Shown here: piece by piece, positions 1 through 3,293 of the stretch
Numbering within the stretch: position 1 is the stretch's first letter
Layout: each line of letters starts with the position of its first letter
NCBI GenBank assembly: GCA_014383605.1
Contig: JACNHM010000511.1
Coordinates: forward strand, 1-5,905
Source of the DNA: Chloroflexota bacterium
GTDB taxonomy: Bacteria; Chloroflexota; Anaerolineae; UBA3071
Length of the DNA stretch: 5,905 nt
Reading direction: 5' to 3'
Notes under the pieces: generated by a model
What the model saw: the letters and a program-made list of their open reading frames with translations, nothing else
The model's database searches: none
Told to the model about the DNA's origin: nothing
Made by a program: the position numbers and the translations under genes

Positions 1-812
1 CATGTGTCCATCAGAACCGAATTGGGCACGGTGACACTGCCCTCCGCTGTAGTGATCACTGCCTTCAGCGGGCCAATGACCTCCAGTGTGCCCCTGTATC
101 CATCCACCTCCAATATCTGCCCGATATCAAACAGGTCCTTGGCGTAGAAACCGGCCAGCAGATTGTGCACCGCCTCCCGGCTGCCCAGGGCGAAGGCCAG
201 CGCCACCGCCGCTCCGGCCACGGTCAGCAGGTTGCCCAACACGCTGTTGAGCAGCGTCGTGTTCAGTCCCAACTGGTCCACGGCCAGGATGGCCGCCATA
301 GCCAGGATGATGTACTGCACAGCCCGCCCCAGCGCGGCGTGAAACTCGACGCCGCTGCCCGCCGCCAGCGCCTGGACGCCTTTACCGAAAAACTGGCCGA
401 GAAGCGCCCCGCCGACGAGCACGATGGCCGCTCCCAGCACGCGAGGCAGGTAGGCGACGAGCGCGCGCAAGGCCATGGCGGCGGTGGTCAGCCCCAGGCT
501 CTCGACGGCGATCATCAAGAAGGTCAGAAGCAGCAGCCAGTAGATGACGCGCCCTACGAGGCGAGACGGTGACTTAATGACGCCGGCGCGGGTGAGGGCG
601 TCGGTGACGCCCGCCCGCTCGCTCAGGCGGTCAAAGCCCAGCCGGGTCAGCAGCCGTCGGGCAACCCGTTGGGCCAACCAGGCCAGCAGCCAGCCGATCA
701 GCAGCACAAGCAGCGCGCCGACCAGGTTGGGCAGAAAGGCGGCCACCCGGTTGAGCATCTGAGCTAACGCGCTGGTGATGATCTCCGACCATACTTGTGG
801 GTCCCAAGGCAT
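1..812 (-). CDS. Second MscS-superfamily mechanosensitive channel (TM-helix repeat type), 3' end outside window
   Basis: Translation from the ATG at 812 stays open for 270 codons to the window edge, starting MPWDPQVWSEIITSALAQML. The protein has about five membrane helices at roughly 27-45, 88-105, 120-142, 163-180 and 191-218. Two segments with the pattern of the conserved TM-helix repeat found before MscS domains are visible: FLPNLVGALLVLLIGWLLAW (26-45) and YLPRVLGAAIVLVGGALLGQ (121-140). The last helix, with AVALAFALGSREAVHNLLAG (202-221), corresponds to the MscS pore helix. It is followed by FDIGQILEVDGYRGTLEVIG (228-247) and TVPNSVLM (261-268), the start of the beta domain. The rest of the cytosolic cage is beyond the edge. 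It is clearly not a close copy of the upstream MscS: that one has three helices, and the pore segments differ. The strong ribosome binding site and 35-bp spacing point to one operon. The role is probably osmotic protection. Confidence 0.88.
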   Translation of the reverse strand, partial: MPWDPQVWSEIITSALAQMLNRVAAFLPNLVGALLVLLIGWLLAWLAQRVARRLLTRLGFDRLSERAGVTDALTRAGVIKSPSRLVGRVIYWLLLLTFLMIAVESLGLTTAAMALRALVAYLPRVLGAAIVLVGGALLGQFFGKGVQALAAGSGVEFHAALGRAVQYIILAMAAILAVDQLGLNTTLLNSVLGNLLTVAGAAVALAFALGSREAVHNLLAGFYAKDLFDIGQILEVDGYRGTLEVIGPLKAVITTAEGSVTVPNSVLMDT

Positions 813-817
813 GAGGT

Positions 818-824
818 CCTCCTT
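818..824 (-). promoter_or_regulatory. Ribosome binding site for the second mechanosensitive channel gene
   Basis: AAGGAGG lies five bases before the ATG at 812, a near-ideal site. It fixes the start of the downstream channel gene, whose stop lies outside the window. Confidence 0.8.
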
Positions 825-847
825 CAAGCTTTCCCAATCATCTGATA

Positions 848-1819
848 CTACTGCTCTCTCGCCTGGCCCTGAGCAAGCAGCCGTTCGAGCGAAGTGGCGG
901 CTCTACGAGGCCGTGGCACTGGACCCTTCCCCGCCGGCCAGCCCTCGCGCTGGCGCGAACGGTCGCCGTCCGTCTCCTCGGTCTGGTCGTGGAAGAGGAT
1001 CTGCTGCGTGGGGAAGGGCAGGTCAATGCCATTTTCGAGCAGTTTGCTCTTGATCGCAGCAATGATCTTGCTCTGAACGGCAATCACGTCTGTCCGCCGC
1101 GAATGGGTCCACCACCGCGCGCGGAGGTTGACGCTGAAATCGGCAAGTTCCATCACGAGCACATCAGGAGCTGGCTCCTTGTAAACCCCCTCCACGCTAT
1201 TGATCGCCTCAAGAATTAGCATCATCGCTTGATTGATGTCGTCGCCATAGCCGATGCCGACGCTGTACTCCGACCGGCGTCTATCGAAGGCCGTGTTGAC
1301 GATCACCGACTCGGTGAAAAGGCTGGTGTTTGGAATGACGACGCGGCGACCGTCATACGTCATAATCGTCGTAGCGCGAGTCTCAATGTTCTCGACCGTT
1401 CCCTCAAAGTCGTTGACGATGATCTGATCCCCGATTTGGAACGGCTCGCTCAAAAGCAACAGGAAGCCGGCGAGGAAATTCTCGAGAACATTACGGAAAG
1501 CAAAACCAATTGCCACACTGCTGATGCCCAGCAGTTGAATCAACTGTCCCGTCGTGAAACTGGGTATGGCGATGGTCAGCGCTACCAGTAGACCAGCCCC
1601 AATAACGATCCACCGTGAAAGTCGCCCGAGTATCAGGCTAGCGCTTGGTGACAGCCCGGCCGCTTCGGTGACGCGCTTGATCACCGATCTGGCCCACCTC
1701 GCGGCCAAGTAGAACAGTGCGAAGACGACAATGGCCAATCCGATGTTCGGCAGTGCCGCGATGAGATTGTTGACCTGATCCTGGAGCGTCTCCCAGGCTT
1801 GCGATAAGCTTACCACCAT
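848..1819 (-). CDS. MscS-family small-conductance mechanosensitive channel
   Basis: This 323-residue inner-membrane protein should form a heptameric channel that opens under membrane tension and releases solutes on osmotic downshock. It has helices at about 24-41 and 69-86 and the pore helix at about 92-122, with LGISSVAIGFAFRNVLENFL lining the pore and LLLSEPFQIGD leading into the beta domain. Further MscS marks are GTVENIETRATTIMTYDGR (about 140-158), VIPNTSLF (161-168) and the C-terminal LPFPTQQI (267-274). E. coli MscS has 286 residues; the extra length here is a tail after residue 280, Arg- and Pro-rich and hydrophilic, without a recognised domain. The gene follows the truncated MEDS gene after a possible structured leader and precedes a second channel gene by 35 bp, so the two channels are probably co-transcribed. 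Family assignment is firm; ion preference and gating threshold cannot be read from sequence. Confidence 0.93.
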   Translation of the reverse strand: MVVSLSQAWETLQDQVNNLIAALPNIGLAIVVFALFYLAARWARSVIKRVTEAAGLSPSASLILGRLSRWIVIGAGLLVALTIAIPSFTTGQLIQLLGISSVAIGFAFRNVLENFLAGFLLLLSEPFQIGDQIIVNDFEGTVENIETRATTIMTYDGRRVVIPNTSLFTESVIVNTAFDRRRSEYSVGIGYGDDINQAMMLILEAINSVEGVYKEPAPDVLVMELADFSVNLRARWWTHSRRTDVIAVQSKIIAAIKSKLLENGIDLPFPTQQILFHDQTEETDGDRSRQREGWPAGKGPVPRPRRAATSLERLLAQGQAREQ

Positions 1820-1822
1820 TTG

Positions 1823-1829
1823 CCTCCTC
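1823..1829 (-). promoter_or_regulatory. Ribosome binding site for the MscS gene
   Basis: GAGGAGG lies three bases before the ATG at 1819, which is tight spacing. The next codon is GTG, and initiation there would give a more usual gap of six bases. Either start gives essentially the same protein. Confidence 0.6.
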
Positions 1830-1830
1830 A

Positions 1831-1924
1831 GAGGTTACTGGCCCGCCTTCTTTAAGAAACAGGGAAGTGCACCACGTGGAGTGGCGTCACGCATCCCCCT
1901 GGCTTTCAGTTCATGCCAGCCCTC
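1831..1924 (-). promoter_or_regulatory. Possible structured 5' leader of the MscS gene
   Basis: The 116-bp gap before the MscS gene can fold on the transcribed strand into a long imperfect hairpin. Pairs by plus coordinates are 1831-1834 with 1921-1924, 1838-1842 with 1915-1919, 1856-1859 with 1904-1907, 1860-1864 with 1897-1901, 1867-1869 with 1888-1890, and 1870-1875 with 1881-1886 around a five-base loop. One pair (1871 with 1885) is G-U on the minus-strand RNA but an A-C mismatch on the other strand, which favours an RNA made in the gene direction. The outer stem ends two bases before the GAGGAGG ribosome binding site. I do not recognise a known riboswitch family. The same stretch also has an open frame of 35 codons, so it may instead be gene debris. 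Confidence 0.4.
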
Positions 1925-1935
1925 AGTCTCAGCAG

Positions 1936-2250
1936 TTAGATTCTATAACGATTAAAGACACCATGCCGCATGTAGGTGTCGTCGCAGGTGAGGATGGCCA
2001 GTTGCCCACGGGCCAGGTAGGGCTCCATGTCCAGAGCTTGCCCTGAGCCCGTCGAAGGGTCCCGCAAATAGCCCAGGATGGTCTCTGGGAGGCAGGCGTC
2101 CACGACGTAGAGCACCTTCTCGCCCCGCTCCAGTCCCTGGCACAAGAAGGGCATGAGCAACGTCCGGCGCTCCTCTTCCGTCTCATAGAAGCAACAGAGA
2201 TGGTCTCCGGGCTCCAGGTCCGCTATTGTGCATAAGGAATGACTAAGCAT
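1936..2250 (-). pseudogene. MEDS-domain protein, truncated after about 100 residues
   Basis: The 104 residues match the N-terminal part of a MEDS domain, the sensory domain named for methanogens/methylotrophs and DcmR. Landmarks are LEPGDHLCCFYETEEERRTL (12-31), a GLERGEKVLYVVD strand (39-51), an ARGQLAIL strand (80-87) and DDTYMRHGVF (90-99). In intact relatives the chain goes on through a segment like DPDRMI and further helices to about 150-160 residues, often followed by a kinase. Here NRYRI aligns with that segment and TAA follows at once, so roughly the last third of the domain and anything beyond are missing. An eight-residue insert PSTGSGQA (65-72) comes from a 24-bp repeat. Start and ribosome binding site are intact and coupled to the anti-sigma gene, so a short protein could still be made. 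It may have been the sensor for the sigma/anti-sigma pair; now it is probably a decaying gene. A functional mini-protein remains possible. Confidence 0.7.
2036..2059. repeat. 24-bp dispersed-type repeat inserted in frame in the MEDS gene
   Basis: The plus strand reads GCTTG followed by CCCTGAGCCCGTCGAAGGG. The last 19 bases form an imperfect palindrome (CCCT...AGGG outer arms). Translated on the minus strand it gives PSTGSGQA, exactly eight codons, placed between GYLRD and LDMEPYLARG. From memory, this GC-rich motif and its translations (STGSGQA, FDGLRAS, RRAQGK) recur inside and between genes in many Chloroflexota and other environmental genomes. I see only one copy in this window, so its repetitive nature is established knowledge rather than visible here. 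Confidence 0.6.
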
Positions 2251-2606
2251 CACAATACCTCCTCTGGAGCTTCCTGGAGTGCGGAAGCAGCAGACGTTCC
2301 CCCACTCCCACGCCGGGCCAGGAGCAGCCGCAGGAGCGCAGCCACGGCTGCCAGGCCGAGCGCCAGCAGCTTCAACCCATCTCGCCCTAGATTCTCCCAG
2401 CGAAGGCGCGTCTCCAGCCGGCGCTCGAACTGCGGCGAGGCCACGATTGGCTGCGCTTGCCGCAAGAGGTCCCGTGTCTCGTCCAGCGTTTCGACGAGGG
2501 TCGCACACGCCGGACATTCCCTCAGATGAGCGACGACGGTAGCCTGGCTCTCGGCGTCGAGCAGGCCATCAACGAAGTCATCAAGCGGAAATCCTTGACA
2601 AATCAT
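2250..2606 (-). CDS. Zinc-finger (ZAS-type) anti-sigma factor, single membrane helix
   Basis: This is the likely inhibitor of the adjacent ECF sigma factor. Numbered from the ATG at 2606, the protein has 118 residues. It carries Cys3, then 24 positions on His27, Cys31 and Cys34 in HLRECPAC, the classic zinc-binding ZAS pattern (H-x3-C-x2-C with an upstream Cys or His). A charged linker follows, then one hydrophobic helix at about 78-96 (GLKLLALGLAAVAALL), basic residues, and a tail of about 20 residues. The N-terminal sigma-binding part would be cytosolic and the tail outside. The tail is too short for a folded sensor domain. The start is uncertain: a GTG at 2648 in the same frame would give 132 residues and an 11-bp overlap with the sigma gene. 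I prefer ATG 2606 because family members begin just before the first Cys; neither start has a strong ribosome binding site. The stop shares bases with the next start. Confidence 0.85.
   Translation of the reverse strand: MICQGFPLDDFVDGLLDAESQATVVAHLRECPACATLVETLDETRDLLRQAQPIVASPQFERRLETRLRWENLGRDGLKLLALGLAAVAALLRLLLARRGSGGTSAASALQEAPEEVL
2258..2264 (-). promoter_or_regulatory. Ribosome binding site for the MEDS-domain gene
   Basis: GAGGAGG lies seven bases before the ATG at 2250, inside the last codons of the anti-sigma gene. The anti-sigma stop and the next start overlap as TGATG. This supports the start at 2250 over upstream in-frame starts and suggests coupled translation. Confidence 0.75.
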
Positions 2607-2637
2607 CACTACTTTAGACACCAAAAACGTCAAAAGG

Positions 2638-3249
2638 TCACATCCCACCCTGCAGGGAGAGGATCTTTTGCGCGTAGAGTTCTCGAAAGGCCAGACGGGC
2701 TCGCCGCACGCGCATCTTGGCTGCGCTGAGGCCGACCCCCAGTACCGCAGCGATTTCCTGGTAACTGAGGCCCTGGATGTCGCGTAAGATCAACGCTTCT
2801 CGATCGGTCGCGTTCAACTGGTTCAGCGTCTCTTGAATGGCGTCTTGTTGTTCGTGGGCAATGATAACCTGTTCTGCCGATGACGCTGTCGGCAGAAGGA
2901 TGCCTAGACTCTCCAGGTCGGGCTCGAGAAAGGTGGGTTGGCGGCTGCGGCGGCGCAGTTCGTTCTTGCAAGTATTGACGGTGATGTGATACAGCCAGGT
3001 GGAGAAAGAGGACGCGGCTTGAAAGTCGACCAGCCCGCGGTAGACCCTGAGGAACACTTCCTGGGCCATCTCTTCGGCATCGCGGGGGTCGCCCAGAAAA
3101 CGGTAGGCTGTGTTGATCACCCGGTCACGATAGCGAGCTACCAGGGCGTAGAAGGGGCGAGGATCGCCCGGCAATCGCTCTTGACACAGGTGAATCAGTT
3201 CCTCGTCCGATACGTCGTGGGCGTGGGGTTGTTCCACTTTGGTCAGCAT
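2638..3249 (-). CDS. ECF (extracytoplasmic function) RNA polymerase sigma factor, sigma-70 family
   Basis: This 203-residue protein would direct RNA polymerase to a stress-type promoter set. Region 2 spans about residues 32-101: FYALVARYRDRVINTAYRFL for core binding, then DPRDAEEMAQEVFLRVYR, then STWLYHITVNTCKNELRRR for -10 recognition and melting. A variable linker at about 102-137 follows. Region 4 spans about 138-192, with LSYQEIAAVLGVGLSAAKMR as its helix-turn-helix for -35 recognition. No region 1 or 3 is present, as expected for an ECF factor, and the length is normal. The ATG at 3249 has only a weak GGTGAG close by. An anti-sigma gene follows, with an ATG 31 bp after the sigma stop, which is the standard arrangement for ECF factors held inactive at the membrane. 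The regulon is unknown. Many such factors activate their own operon, but I could not identify an ECF promoter. Confidence 0.93.
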   Translation of the reverse strand: MLTKVEQPHAHDVSDEELIHLCQERLPGDPRPFYALVARYRDRVINTAYRFLGDPRDAEEMAQEVFLRVYRGLVDFQAASSFSTWLYHITVNTCKNELRRRSRQPTFLEPDLESLGILLPTASSAEQVIIAHEQQDAIQETLNQLNATDREALILRDIQGLSYQEIAAVLGVGLSAAKMRVRRARLAFRELYAQKILSLQGGM

Positions 3250-3255
3250 CTCACC

Positions 3256-3285
3256 GCCTGAACGATACCCTGGCGCGTTTCAGGC
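3256..3285 (-). other. Hairpin between permease stop and sigma-factor start
   Basis: On the transcribed strand GCCTGAAACG (3285-3276) can pair with CGTTCAGGC (3264-3256). The stem has nine pairs with one bulged A around an 11-base loop. It fills most of the 44-bp gap. No T-run follows, so it is not a typical intrinsic terminator. The 3' arm abuts the weak GGTGAG that precedes the sigma ATG at 3249, so it could lower translation of the sigma gene or stabilise an mRNA end. Function is inferred only from position. Confidence 0.45.
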
Positions 3286-3293
3286 AGACACCC

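Noticed and set aside
165..572. Plus-strand open frame of 135 codons
   Set aside because: It is antisense to the second channel gene, whose minus-strand frame has clear membrane helices and MscS motifs. This one is a low-complexity Gln/His/Arg-rich shadow.
1256..1819. Plus-strand frames opposite the MscS gene as real genes
   Set aside because: The minus-strand frame is an unmistakable MscS, and the plus-strand translations show no conserved features.
1873..1880. CCACGTGG palindrome as a protein-binding operator
   Set aside because: Eight bases only, no extended symmetry, and most of it forms the loop and stem tip of the proposed leader hairpin.
2251..2517. Upstream extension of the MEDS frame to 2517
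   Set aside because: The extension overlaps the anti-sigma gene and its translation is Arg/Ala/Gly-rich shadow. Conserved MEDS sequence begins after the ATG at 2250, which has a good ribosome binding site.
3261..3281. GAAAC and CGTT in the gap before the sigma gene as an ECF-type promoter
   Set aside because: The spacing between the two elements is about 12 bases, shorter than the usual 16-17. The bases are also explained by the hairpin.
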